Below are positions 16,901 through 25,521 of a stretch of 43,020 nucleotides of DNA, piece after piece; position 1 is the stretch's first letter, and the number at the start of each line of letters is the position of its first letter. The position numbers and the translations under genes were made by a program. The notes beneath the pieces were generated by a model that was not told the origin of the DNA, ran no database searches, and saw only the letters and a program-made list of their open reading frames with translations. Source of the stretch: Eubacteriales bacterium (GTDB lineage: Bacteria; Bacillota; Clostridia; Oscillospirales; Butyricicoccaceae); the NCBI GenBank assembly GCA_030523305.1, contig JAUNIY010000009.1, forward strand, positions 1 through 43,020. Direction: 5' to 3'.

Positions 16901-19900
16901 CAAGGCTGTTGAAGAACCGACCGAGCCGAAAGAAAATGCAAACTGGAACCAGACTGGAACCAGCTACGAGGAACAGAAAGCACAGTACGATAAGGACAAG
17001 GCGGAATATGATGAAATTGTCGCTTCTGCCGGTCATACGTATCAGCCTACGGATGCGGAATGGAACAGCGATGAAGAAGGCAACCAGACGGTTTCGTTCT
17101 CAAATCTGGAATGCTCCGCAGACTGTGCGCAAAAGAAAAATCATCTGGATTGCCTGATCAATGATGACACCATCCAGGTCACACTGGAGGAAGCAGTTAC
17201 CAGCACAGAGGTTGAGAAGAAGGTCCAGGGCAATTGTGAGGAAGGCTCGGAAGTTGTCTACACGGCGACTGGCAAGACAGCCGAAGGCTATGCATACACG
17301 GCAACCAAAACCGAACAGCAGGACCCTGGTGAGCACAGCTACGAAAGCACATTTACATGGACGAAAGGTGAAGACGGAGGCTATACGGCAACCGTAGATC
17401 TGGTTTGTGCCGTCTGCGGCGATGAGCAAAAGGGCATTGAGGCTACCGTCACCGAAGACACAACCGAAGCTACCTGCACCGAAGCAGGCAAGACCGTATA
17501 TACTGCTACCGCAGCACAGGGTGACAAGACCTATACCGAGGACAAGACGATAGAAATCCCGGCGACCGGCCACGATTACGAAAGCAAATTTACGTGGACG
17601 GAGAATGAAACCGGAGGCTATGCGGCAACGGCGAAGTTGGTTTGTTCCAAGTGCAACGATGAGCAAGAGGAAGTTGCAGCTACCGTCACCGACAAAACAA
17701 CGGCTGCTACCTGTACCGAAGCGGGCGAGACCGTATATACCGCTACGGTAGAACTCGACGGGGAAACCTATACCGATACCAAGACAATAGAGATCCCGGC
17801 GACCGGCCACAAGTACGAAAGCAAATTTACGTGGACGGAAGCTGGAACCGGAGGCTATACGGCAACAGCAAGCCTGACGTGTGAAGGCTGCGGAGACAAG
17901 AAAGAAGATGTCCCGGCGACTGTCACTTCAGACACAACCGACGCTACCTGCACCGAAGCAGGCGCAACCGTATATACTGCCACTGCAGAACTCGACGGGA
18001 AAACCTATACCGACACCAAGACGGTAAAGATCCCAGCGCTTGGCCACGATTACGACAGCACATTCGCGTGGGCAGAGAGTGAAGACGGAGGCTATACCGC
18101 GACGGCAAACCTGGTTTGCTCCAGATGTGATGACAAGCAAGAGGGCATTGCAGCTACCGTTACCGACAAGACAACGGCTGCTACCTGTACCGAAGCAGGC
18201 GAGACCGTATATACCGCTACTGTAGAGCAGGATGGAAAAACCTATACCGATACCCAGACGGTAGAACTTCCGGCGACCGGCCACAAATACGAAAGCAAAT
18301 TTACGTGGACGGAAGGTGAAGACGGAGGCTATACGGCAACGGCAAGTCTGACCTGTGATAACTGCGGCGACAAGAAAGAAAATACTCCGGCGACTGTCAC
18401 TGCAAAGACAACTGACGCTACCTGCACGGAGGCAGGCGCAACCGTATATACTGCCACCGCAGAACTCGACGGGGAAACCTATACCGAGGACAAGACGGTA
18501 GAAATCCCGGCGCTCGGCCATGATTACACCAGCACATTCGCGTGGGCAGAGAGTGAGGACGGAGGCTATACCGCGACGGCAAACCTGGTTTGCTCCAGAT
18601 GTGATGACAAGCAAGAGGGCATTGCAGCTACCGTTACCGACAAGACAACGGCTGCTACCTGTACCGAAGCAGGCGAGACCGTATATACCGCTACTGTAGA
18701 GCAGGATGGAAAAACCTATACCGATACCCAGACGGTAGAACTTCCGGCGACCGGCCACAAATATGAAAGCAAATTTACGTGGACGGATGCTGAAGACGGA
18801 GGCTATACGGCAACGGCAAGTCTGACCTGTGCTGGCTGCGGAGACAAGAAAGAAGATGTCCCGGCGACTGTCACTGTAGAGACAACCGACGCTACCTGCA
18901 CCGAGGCAGGCGCAACCGTATATACTGCTACCGCAACGCTCGAAGGGGAAACCTATACCGACACCAAGACGGAAGAGATCCCAGCGCTTGGCCATGATTA
19001 CACCAGCACATTCGCGTGGGCAGAGAGTGAAGACGGAGGCTATACGGCAACGGTAGATCTGGTTTGTGCCGTCTGCGGCGATGAGCAAAAGGGCATTGCA
19101 GCTACTGTCACCGAAGAGACAAAGGCTGCTACCTGCACTGAAGCGGGCGAGACCGTATATACAGCTACCGTAGAGCAGGATGGAAAAACCTATACCGATA
19201 CCAAGACGGTAGAACTCCCGGCGACCGGCCACAAATACGAAAGCAAATTTACGTGGACGGATGCTGAAGACGGAGGCTATGCGGCAACGGCAAGCCTGGG
19301 TTGCTCTAGGTGTGATGGCAAGCAAGCGGGGATTGCAGCTGCCGTCACCGAACAGACAACAGCTGCCACCTGCACCGAAGCGGGCGCAACCGTATATACT
19401 GCTTCCGCAGAGGTCGAAGGGGAAACCTATACCGACATCAAGACGGTAGCGATCCCGGCACTCGGCCACAAGTGGGATGACGGTGTCGTCACAAAGGAAC
19501 CGACGACAACCGAGAGCGGTATCAAAACCTATACTTGCACCGTGTGCATGCAGACCCGAACCGAGGAGATCGATCCGCTTCCGGACGACTCGAAGCCGGT
19601 TTACGAAATCTTTTCCGACCTGTCCGCAGGCGCATGGTATATCGATGCCATTCAATATGCATATGACAACAACATCATGGCCGGTATGGGGAATGGGACC
19701 TTTGAGCCCAACTCGTCGATGACCCGCGCGATGGTTGCGCAGATTGTGTATAATGTGGCAGGCGCGCCTGAGGTTTCCGGTGATATCCCGTTCGTGGATG
19801 TACCGTCCGATAGATGGTATTCCGACGCCATCCTTTGGGCAAGCCAAAACAATGTTGTGGCAGGCATGGGAGACGGCACGTTCCATCCGAACGACGTTAT

Positions 19901-20147
19901 CACGCGTGAACAATATGCCTCTATCTTGTATCATTATGAGAAACAACCGGCGGTTTCCGGTTCCCTGGATTTCCCGGATGCTGCGGAAGTCGGCAGCTGG
20001 GCAGTCGATGCTATGCTGTGGGCAAACCAGCGTGGTATTATCACTGGTACAAAAGAAGGCGACACGGTACTGCTGCAGCCGAAGGGCTCTGCAACTCGTG
20101 CACAAAGTGCAATGATATTGATGAATTATCTGAAAACAGCATCTTAA
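13998..20147 (+). CDS. giant secreted SLH surface protein with transglutaminase-like domain and nine repeats
   Basis: A 2049-residue secreted protein. The signal peptide covers residues 1 to about 30 (LLSFLLSLAIASG, cleavage near GFA). An acidic helical region follows. A transglutaminase/papain-like domain has Cys482 (GKSVCLGYAKAY), His563 (DHFWNAV) and Asp578 (WYYIDPC) spaced as a catalytic triad. A Cys-rich unit (GECYVCTQCGK) and a degenerate repeat lead into nine 79-residue repeats (residues 1113-1823), a half repeat (HKWDDGVVTK onward) and three SLH domains (about 1870-1925, 1932-1987 and 1993-2049). SLH domains anchor proteins to pyruvylated cell-wall polymer. The start has AAGGAG. The only good promoter upstream is the invertible one. 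The protein may crosslink or process surface proteins or act as an adhesin; that function is inferred. Confidence 0.93.
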   Translation: MKSYLNRLLSFLLSLAIASGVLVTPGFAVEEKTAEDASATTDVADTQAAEQESAANGAEASGTITVEQNYGSYTVTASGIDAASAVSDVTLPAEDVAVDSNDPATAAVEEELNDMTVLNENGKSVGLTDEQIETVLQMYTQYKQNWEQNADVLGAQMPFYLQYNDDNEDGLGVLGEMLVLAGYTVDDVRSGKYSYDDLTGMITTFYYGDTLGVDYYGDTIRSQRDDALKTVEESGAKTEYQKLLVLNDWLATVDSFDMSYIMNAGEETPSMQAEEATKHAHYDDIYGVMYDFYQPQIEKNFHDQIYEGVKSNLRQQVYEKGIREAAYQAYLRDETNGIADPNNPTEEEQAKANAAIDEWMEENADAIASNPSEFAKENLGEDVKKELDAQADAFISTAETDGIEVDPENAPGVKMTIEQMTQQMLESEDKNVDLDGDGTADASFAEAIALYSDQAASGLTTGVLNYWEGNHIGALAEGKSVCLGYAKAYAYLIQCMHPELYGKDGAGTDMTQAANWKPATELYYDSDGNLDIDADYEVDLVRITFDTSVTMYGETKEGFNSDHFWNAVKVDGKWYYIDPCYNDVYSEVMIRDRVETAGFINHMYFMFSHDTTTALYDGYYSEIKTMYAEAANDKTYEDAWFARAKTNVYSDGSKYYYVYDSTDLISMLEEYNNSQDYSDLMSESARYKLVSRDITDKDNGDGDTDYNALIEFNYSEDEDDELGVARVYNPSTGEMEENELLTELYAKHAEQAEIYPSIFITTALSDGKLYFNLSNCILTYDLESGAVQVVKEYKTTYGTRDKTKAFGGMAFALSESEGTFQFENHPIAGICQDGDNLIVSIATNLAYISGKDDGTRSGSYTADNAENGYGYEYEESNYNPDYSNYKMGDYDDDMIEQFGYTKEINDNDEFMWVANLVGTVPFSELSPVEDFKVSSCKHHYIHFAEQYFTKDDDGNWNTGECYVCTQCGKAVEEPTEPKENANWNQTGTSYEEQKAQYDKDKAEYDEIVASAGHTYQPTDAEWNSDEEGNQTVSFSNLECSADCAQKKNHLDCLINDDTIQVTLEEAVTSTEVEKKVQGNCEEGSEVVYTATGKTAEGYAYTATKTEQQDPGEHSYESTFTWTKGEDGGYTATVDLVCAVCGDEQKGIEATVTEDTTEATCTEAGKTVYTATAAQGDKTYTEDKTIEIPATGHDYESKFTWTENETGGYAATAKLVCSKCNDEQEEVAATVTDKTTAATCTEAGETVYTATVELDGETYTDTKTIEIPATGHKYESKFTWTEAGTGGYTATASLTCEGCGDKKEDVPATVTSDTTDATCTEAGATVYTATAELDGKTYTDTKTVKIPALGHDYDSTFAWAESEDGGYTATANLVCSRCDDKQEGIAATVTDKTTAATCTEAGETVYTATVEQDGKTYTDTQTVELPATGHKYESKFTWTEGEDGGYTATASLTCDNCGDKKENTPATVTAKTTDATCTEAGATVYTATAELDGETYTEDKTVEIPALGHDYTSTFAWAESEDGGYTATANLVCSRCDDKQEGIAATVTDKTTAATCTEAGETVYTATVEQDGKTYTDTQTVELPATGHKYESKFTWTDAEDGGYTATASLTCAGCGDKKEDVPATVTVETTDATCTEAGATVYTATATLEGETYTDTKTEEIPALGHDYTSTFAWAESEDGGYTATVDLVCAVCGDEQKGIAATVTEETKAATCTEAGETVYTATVEQDGKTYTDTKTVELPATGHKYESKFTWTDAEDGGYAATASLGCSRCDGKQAGIAAAVTEQTTAATCTEAGATVYTASAEVEGETYTDIKTVAIPALGHKWDDGVVTKEPTTTESGIKTYTCTVCMQTRTEEIDPLPDDSKPVYEIFSDLSAGAWYIDAIQYAYDNNIMAGMGNGTFEPNSSMTRAMVAQIVYNVAGAPEVSGDIPFVDVPSDRWYSDAILWASQNNVVAGMGDGTFHPNDVITREQYASILYHYEKQPAVSGSLDFPDAAEVGSWAVDAMLWANQRGIITGTKEGDTVLLQPKGSATRAQSAMILMNYLKTAS
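17334..19466 (+). repeat. nine tandem 237-bp repeats encoding 79-residue units
   Basis: Nine in-frame units run from a His codon at 17334 to a Gly codon at 19466, with no spacer. Each unit begins H(D/K/S)Y, contains a CxxC pair (such as LVCAVCGDEQ or LTCEGCGDKK) and a later ATCTEAG, and ends ETYTDTKT-x-x-(I/L)PA(T/L)G. Later units alternate between an HD-type and an HK-type. Units 4 and 6 are almost identical in DNA, so a 474-bp double unit was copied recently. Three cysteines per unit suggest metal binding or disulphides. Confidence 0.95.
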
Positions 20148-20444
20148 ATCATATTATGCCGTATTGTCTGAGGCAAAAGCGGAAGGTGCAGGCTTTACGG
20201 ATGCACCGGAACGCATGGACGCGCTTTTGAGGCGAGCAACTTGATTTCGCCGCGCTGCGCCCGTATTTTATCTGCTGTCCGGCTCTGCCGGACAGCAGCT
20301 TATTTTATGTTTCTGGTGTGGGAATAAAAGGAAGCGCCTTTTGCCTGTTGCAGCAATTATGATGATTTACCAGATACCCATCCACATGGCAGCGCTTACG
20401 TTGCGCTGCGATATCACGGAGCGATAAAGGGGGTAAGGAGAACA
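20148..20444. other. intergenic region between the surface protein and the HTH regulator
   Basis: Contains the surface-gene terminator (20272-20308) and a second hairpin, GCAGCGC-TTACGTT-GCGCTGC (20387-20407), just ahead of the regulator start. No clear promoter pair and no gene are seen. Confidence 0.5.
20272..20308 (+). terminator. terminator after the surface-protein gene
   Basis: A perfect 12-bp stem, CTGCTGTCCGGC with GCCGGACAGCAG, over a 3-base loop, followed by a T-rich CTTATTTTA stretch. It lies about 125 bases after the stop codon. Confidence 0.75.
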
Positions 20445-21932
20445 ATGGAAGAAAAAAACAGATTCGGGAAATTGCTGGATCAAATGATGTCCGCGGTAGA
20501 CATGAAAAACTATACGTTGTCGAAGGCATTAAAATATGACGTTTCTTATATCAGCAAATGGGTGAACGGGCATATACTGCCGTCGGAAAAAACGGCGGAA
20601 CAGATCATTGGGAACATTATCCGCTGTATTATCAGCTCTGCGAATGAAGGGCAAAAGCAGATGTTCTTACAGGATTATCAGGTTCACAATGAACAGGAAT
20701 TGGAAGCGGCAATGTACGACCACCTGAAATGTGAATACGATTATGCGAGGATTCAGCAAAAGAGCCAGAATGCTGCGAATACATCCTACTTTGTATACTA
20801 TCCTGAGCTAAGCTTGGCGCAGTTTATTGTCCGGCAAAACCATCCTGTCTTACGCCGTGTGAGTTCTCTGAATATTATGGCGTCGATGGATTTGCTGTCC
20901 ATGGAACATGAATACCGACTGCATATTGTCAGCGTGCAGCATGAATGGGCACACCCGAGCTTGACGTTCCCCAATGTACATTTTTCTTTGTCCATCGACA
21001 TCGAGCGGTGGGCGGAACATATCATATATGACACCATCTTTTTGCTCAACCTGCTTTCCAGCTGCATGCATATCGATTTTAAGCTATACGGAAGCAGCCA
21101 CTCCCGTGGACATCTTCTGTTTGCGGTGGAAAAAGATTTTTCCATCGCGGGCCTGCTGATGGACCAGCGGAGGTGCTTGTCCGTTGTGGTGAGCGAGGAC
21201 CCGGATACGGCCCAGATCATGTATGAAAATATCAAGCATTTCTGTGTGCGGGAAAACCTGCTGTTTCGGAAAACCACGATAGCGCATATGATCCAGAAAA
21301 ATGGATATCTGCAAACCCTATTGGGACAGAACAACTGTTGGCTCATGGGGCGGCTGACGGAGCATTTTCTGCCAGACGATTTATTTGAAGAACTGTTGGA
21401 ATCTGTTTGGGAACAGCTGGAAAACAATAGAGAGCTGCACAACAAAGAAGAACTCAAGAAGCTGCACATGCTGACATGCAATATGTTGGAAACTGTCCCG
21501 CTGCGCGTTCTCGTTTATGAAACTGCGTTTCAGGACATGATTGTCAACCGGCAGATTGACTTTTTCAATCAAAAGATCACCCTGACCGAAACGCAGTGTA
21601 AGCGGTATTTGCAGCATCTGTTTGGCCTTGTAAAACACCAACCGACCTTCCAATTCCGGCTGATACAGGGACAATTTGTTTCGGACTATCGCTATGTTAC
21701 CTCGCAATGTCTGTTTTTAAACGACGCAGTTTCTTATTTGTATCTGGACAACGAATCCAGCGGCACAGTGGTTTTGGTTGCCAACCGAAGCGATGTGAAG
21801 GAACGGCTGAAAGCATTTTTTGAGGAGATATGGTCGGAGAAAACGGATTGTATCATCTGCGGAACGGAGGACATTCACGCATATTTGGACGACACGCTCC
21901 GACATTTCAAGATGATCTATGGACTGCAATAG
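20445..21932 (+). CDS. HTH protein with a large unrecognised C-terminal region
   Basis: A 495-residue protein. Residues 1-60 look like a Cro/C1-type DNA-binding domain (YTLSKALKYDVSYISKWVNG, then LPSEKTAEQI). The remaining ~430 residues match no family I know. They appear soluble and alpha/beta, with no membrane segments, signal peptide or obvious catalytic motif. AAGGAG lies just upstream of the ATG. It stands between the phase-variable surface protein and the polysaccharide locus, both transcribed in the same direction, so it may regulate the polysaccharide operon or respond to the cell surface. That role rests on position alone. The length rules out a simple repressor and implies a sensor or protein-interaction domain. 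Confidence 0.8.
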   Translation: MEEKNRFGKLLDQMMSAVDMKNYTLSKALKYDVSYISKWVNGHILPSEKTAEQIIGNIIRCIISSANEGQKQMFLQDYQVHNEQELEAAMYDHLKCEYDYARIQQKSQNAANTSYFVYYPELSLAQFIVRQNHPVLRRVSSLNIMASMDLLSMEHEYRLHIVSVQHEWAHPSLTFPNVHFSLSIDIERWAEHIIYDTIFLLNLLSSCMHIDFKLYGSSHSRGHLLFAVEKDFSIAGLLMDQRRCLSVVVSEDPDTAQIMYENIKHFCVRENLLFRKTTIAHMIQKNGYLQTLLGQNNCWLMGRLTEHFLPDDLFEELLESVWEQLENNRELHNKEELKKLHMLTCNMLETVPLRVLVYETAFQDMIVNRQIDFFNQKITLTETQCKRYLQHLFGLVKHQPTFQFRLIQGQFVSDYRYVTSQCLFLNDAVSYLYLDNESSGTVVLVANRSDVKERLKAFFEEIWSEKTDCIICGTEDIHAYLDDTLRHFKMIYGLQ

Positions 21933-22237
21933 TCGAAGCTGCTGCGGAACCATGCTGTGGTGTGCGCCACATACAGATTGTTTGGATAAAACATGAAAGA
22001 AAGGAATTATTTGCTATTTTTCGTGTTGAAAGTTTGTGATTCATCTTTTATGGAAAATTGTCCAGTTGATGAATGTGACAGTAAAAATTGGATATGTTAT
22101 CATAATACTTGGCTAAAGCTTGACCGGAATAGTAGATCAGGGGGAATGAGACTTGCTTCTCCGCATGCGCGCGTTTTGTTCCGGATAAGCTTTTCTATTC
22201 TGTTTTGGCTGTTATGGAACTTTATGAGGTGAACAAA
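21933..22237. other. promoter region of the polysaccharide locus
   Basis: This 305-base spacer holds the promoter at 22075-22103. No terminator for the preceding regulator and no small gene are recognised, so some read-through from the regulator is possible. Confidence 0.5.
22075..22103 (+). promoter_or_regulatory. promoter of the adenylate-forming ligase and polysaccharide locus
   Basis: GTGACA (22075-22080) and TATCAT (22098-22103), each five of six matches to consensus, are separated by 17 bases. They lie about 135 bases before the start codon at 22238. Confidence 0.75.
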
Positions 22238-23980
22238 ATGAAACAAACTTCTGTTACTGGGAAACCCAGTGTGGATAGACCTTGGATGAAGTATTATCCG
22301 CAGGCATTGTTGGACATGATCCAGCTGCCGGACTGTACATTGGAGCAGTATTTGCGTGAGCACTGCCCTGGCATGGAGGTCCCCGCCGTGGAATATTACG
22401 GCGAGCAAATCCGCTGGGCATCTGTTTTTGAGGAAACCGACCAGATCGCCCGCTCCCTGCGCGCGCTTGGATTCGGCGAAGGGGATCAAATCCCGACGTT
22501 CTGGCGGATGGTGCCGGAATTCGTCCCGATGCTGCTCGCTGCGGAACGGATCGGTGCGTCGATTCTTTGCCGGGACAACACGATAGAAGAGAATGTAGAA
22601 GCGGCGGTTAAGTCTGGTGCAAAGGCGATCTTTGTCCACGATTTCCTGACCCAAAAGGAGCTGGAAAAGTTCCGCAAGGGAGGAATTCAAACCATCGTCG
22701 TTCTGCCGACCATGCAGCACGGAAGCCGTAAGGATATGCCGGAGCACAACCGCGAATGTCTGGATTCGTATTATATCGGGCAGCTGTGTTCTGCAAAGGA
22801 AACCTTGAGCTGGGACATGTTCCTCAAGATCGGGAACTATTATGTTGGAGACCTGTATGCGCCGACTGACACACACAGGCCGCTGTACCGTTGCTATACC
22901 AGTGGGTCGACCGGCCCTTCCAAGCAGGTCATCCACTCGGCGGATACGATGTTGGGCATTATTTGCCAGATGAACTTTTATGGCAGTGCAGAGGGATTCC
23001 GCCCCAACTGGCTGGTCACCTGTCTTCCGCCGTCTTTGGTGGCTGTTGTCGTATGTATGGTTCTTTTGCCGATGGCCTCCAACAAGCTGCTGATTCTGGA
23101 TCCCTTTGTTTTTGAAGAGGATGTAGATCTGGAAATCATGCGGTATAAAGCGAACAATTGGCCGCAGATCCCGCTGTTTATGGAAACCATTATGCGCAGC
23201 AAACGCATTCCGGATGACTACGATATGTCGCATCTGCTGGCGGGCGGCGCAGGCTGCGAAGCAATCAACAACAACCAGTTGCGCCGGGCACAGAAATATT
23301 TTGACAGCCACGGCTGCAAATTCCGCTACACCACGGGATACGGGTGCAGCGAAGCGGGTTCCAATGTCACGCTGCATATGTCACCCAAGCCGTTGGGCAA
23401 TGGCAATGTCGGTGTTCCGCTGCCGCTGAGTATCATATCGATCTTCAAGCCGGGGACACAGGAAGAGCTGGGCTACAATCAGGTCGGCGAGATTTGCAAA
23501 ACTGGCGTCGGGAACATGTTGGGATATGATGATCCGAAGGCGACCGCAAAAGCATTGCAGCTGCATCAGGATGGCAACGTATGGCTGCATATGGGCGACC
23601 TCGGGTATATGGATGAGGACGGCGTAATTTATGTTGTCACCCGCGGACAGTCCCCGCGCCATGGCGGTGGATATCTGGATATCCAGACGATGGAAAACCG
23701 GGTTGCAGATGCGGATATTCCGGGGATTGACGATGAATTTTTTGTCAATTGCCCAGATGAGGAGCACGAAGGCTGCTTCCTGCCCTATTTGTTTGTTGTC
23801 CTGAAACCAGGCCATACGGTGGACGATATCCGGGATGCAGTGGATGCCTGCCTGGAGCCGCATATGCGCCCGGAAGAGATCATTGCACTGAAAGAACGGC
23901 CGTTCTGGCATTTTAAGACCAACCGGATAGGGCTTTCCAAGGAAATTATTGCGTCCCGCAGGCTGGAAAATGCTGTCTGA
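22238..23980 (+). CDS. AMP-binding (adenylate-forming) ligase
   Basis: A 580-residue member of the acyl-CoA synthetase/NRPS adenylation/luciferase superfamily, which activates a carboxylic acid as acyl-AMP. The core phosphate-binding motif YTSGSTGPSKQ is at residues 220-230. Also visible are GYGCSEAG (the A5-like motif), MGDLGYMDEDGVIYVVTRG (hinge and ribose-binding Asp) and a C-terminal RIGLSKEII whose Lys would be the catalytic lysine. The ATG at 22238 has AGGTGAAC upstream. There is no carrier domain and no nearby carrier-protein gene, so the acceptor is probably CoA or an external carrier. Its place at the head of the polysaccharide locus suggests it supplies an acyl group for glycan decoration, but it could be unrelated. 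Confidence 0.88.
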   Translation: MKQTSVTGKPSVDRPWMKYYPQALLDMIQLPDCTLEQYLREHCPGMEVPAVEYYGEQIRWASVFEETDQIARSLRALGFGEGDQIPTFWRMVPEFVPMLLAAERIGASILCRDNTIEENVEAAVKSGAKAIFVHDFLTQKELEKFRKGGIQTIVVLPTMQHGSRKDMPEHNRECLDSYYIGQLCSAKETLSWDMFLKIGNYYVGDLYAPTDTHRPLYRCYTSGSTGPSKQVIHSADTMLGIICQMNFYGSAEGFRPNWLVTCLPPSLVAVVVCMVLLPMASNKLLILDPFVFEEDVDLEIMRYKANNWPQIPLFMETIMRSKRIPDDYDMSHLLAGGAGCEAINNNQLRRAQKYFDSHGCKFRYTTGYGCSEAGSNVTLHMSPKPLGNGNVGVPLPLSIISIFKPGTQEELGYNQVGEICKTGVGNMLGYDDPKATAKALQLHQDGNVWLHMGDLGYMDEDGVIYVVTRGQSPRHGGGYLDIQTMENRVADADIPGIDDEFFVNCPDEEHEGCFLPYLFVVLKPGHTVDDIRDAVDACLEPHMRPEEIIALKERPFWHFKTNRIGLSKEIIASRRLENAV

Positions 23981-24206
23981 CGCGATCGTATCTATGCGCT
24001 GCGGAAATACCATATTGCCGGTGTTTCCGCAGGTCATGCAGATGCGCCTGCTTTGGCAGTCCCAGCTTGTCTATGGGAAACCAGGCGGAGCAGCGTAAGC
24101 ATGGCTGGATTGGAAAAGTCGGATTCCGTGCGTTGGCCTTGGGATTTGTTTTGCATGCTGTTGGCGGTTAGATGGAAAGCGCGTTTTGGATAGCGGGAGG
24201 AATGGT

Positions 24207-25445
24207 TTGGAACAACGGAGGAACATTGCCGTAGCAGGCATGGGATATGTTGGCCTGTCGCTGGCGGTCCTGTTGTCGCAGAAAAACCATGTTACAGTGG
24301 TTGACATTGTATCGGAAAAGGTGGACATGCTCAACAGACGGGAGTCGCCGATACGCGATGCGGAAATCGAACAATACTTACGCGAAAAAGATTTGGATTT
24401 ACACGCAGTCTCGGATGCAGACGAGGCGTACCGGGATGCGGAATGGATTCTTGTTGCAACGCCGACCAACTATGATCCCCAGAAGAATTTTTTTGACACA
24501 TCGGCAGTGGAATCCGTGCTGACGCAGATCGAACGCGTGAATCCGGATGCCACTGTTGTCATCAAATCGACTGTGCCTGTCGGATTTACAGAAACGGTGT
24601 GTGAAGCATATCCCATGGATCTTTTGTTCAGCCCCGAATTTTTGCGGGAATCCAAGGCATTATATGACAATTTGTATCCATCCCGCATTATTGTCGGATA
24701 TCCGCGCCGTGCGCCTGCGCTGCTGGAGCAGGCGCAGCTTTTTGCGGGATTGCTCCAGGCATGTGCAAAGAAAGCCGATATCCCCACATTGTTTATGGGC
24801 TGTACGGAGGCGGAAGCCGTCAAGCTATTTGCCAATACCTACTTGGCGCTGCGCGTCAGTTATTTCAATGAATTGGATACCTATGCGGAGAGCAAAGGGC
24901 TGCGGACAGAGAAAATTATCCGAGGCGTTTGCTTGGATCCGCGCATCGGAAGCCAGTATAACAATCCCAGCTTTGGCTATGGCGGGTATTGCTTACCGAA
25001 GGACACCAAGCAATTGCTCGCAAATTATTCCGACGTGCCGCAGAATATGATATCCGCGATTGTCGAAAGCAACCGCACAAGGAAGGATTTTATCGCGGAG
25101 CGCGTATTGCGTATGGCAGGATATGACGATGATGCACTGTACGGGGAAGGGAAGAAACCTCCCGTTACGATCGGCATATTCCGTTTGACGATGAAATCCG
25201 GATCGGATAATTTCCGGCAATCATCGATCCAAGGCATCATGAAGCGCGTAAAAGCAAAAGGTGCGAATGTGGTTATCTACGAGCCGACGCTGCCCGATCA
25301 CAGCACGTTTTGGGGTTCGGCGGTTGTCAACGATTTGGCTGCGTTCAAGGCGCAAAGCGAGGTCATTTTGGCAAATCGATACGAACGATGCTTGGACGAT
25401 GTGCGGGAAAAGGTATATACCAGGGATATTTTTCAAAGAGATTGA
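24207..25445 (+). CDS. ugd: UDP-glucose 6-dehydrogenase
   Basis: A 412-residue nucleotide-sugar dehydrogenase oxidising UDP-glucose to UDP-glucuronate with two NAD. The Rossmann motif AGMGYVGLS is at residues 10-18. [19 protein letters not shown], Lys206 and Asn210 ([10 protein letters not shown]), and catalytic Cys262 in [15 protein letters not shown] are all present. A TTG start at 24207 is chosen because GGGAGG lies six bases upstream and no in-frame ATG exists before the Rossmann motif. It is short and of the bacterial Ugd/TuaD type. With the epimerase at 30485 it would provide UDP-glucuronate and UDP-galacturonate for the polymer. The 226 bases before it hold an imperfect hairpin near 24001-24033 without a T run, and no gene. 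Confidence 0.93.
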   Translation: MEQRRNIAVAGMGYVGLSLAVLLSQKNHVTVVDIVSEKVDMLNRRESPIRDAEIEQYLREKDLDLHAVSDADEAYRDAEWILVATPTNYDPQKNFFDTSAVESVLTQIERVNPDATVVIKSTVPVGFTETVCEAYPMDLLFSPEFLRESKALYDNLYPSRIIVGYPRRAPALLEQAQLFAGLLQACAKKADIPTLFMGCTEAEAVKLFANTYLALRVSYFNELDTYAESKGLRTEKIIRGVCLDPRIGSQYNNPSFGYGGYCLPKDTKQLLANYSDVPQNMISAIVESNRTRKDFIAERVLRMAGYDDDALYGEGKKPPVTIGIFRLTMKSGSDNFRQSSIQGIMKRVKAKGANVVIYEPTLPDHSTFWGSAVVNDLAAFKAQSEVILANRYERCLDDVREKVYTRDIFQRD

Positions 25446-25521
25446 TGGAATGATAGGGACCGTCCGGCACACAAACAGGAACGCCGGCGGAAAATGGGGG
25501 AAGCCTTAGGAGAGTGAAACG

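Noticed and set aside
17334-19466. Regular repeats considered as a CRISPR array
   Set aside because: The 237-bp units are contiguous, in frame, without spacers and encode 79-residue protein repeats. No cas genes are present.
17928-20105. A 725-codon open frame on the minus strand across the repeat region
   Set aside because: It lies wholly inside the surface-protein gene, mirrors the 237-bp repeats, has no SD and encodes no recognisable domain. The plus-strand frame has a signal peptide, SLH domains and clear repeats.
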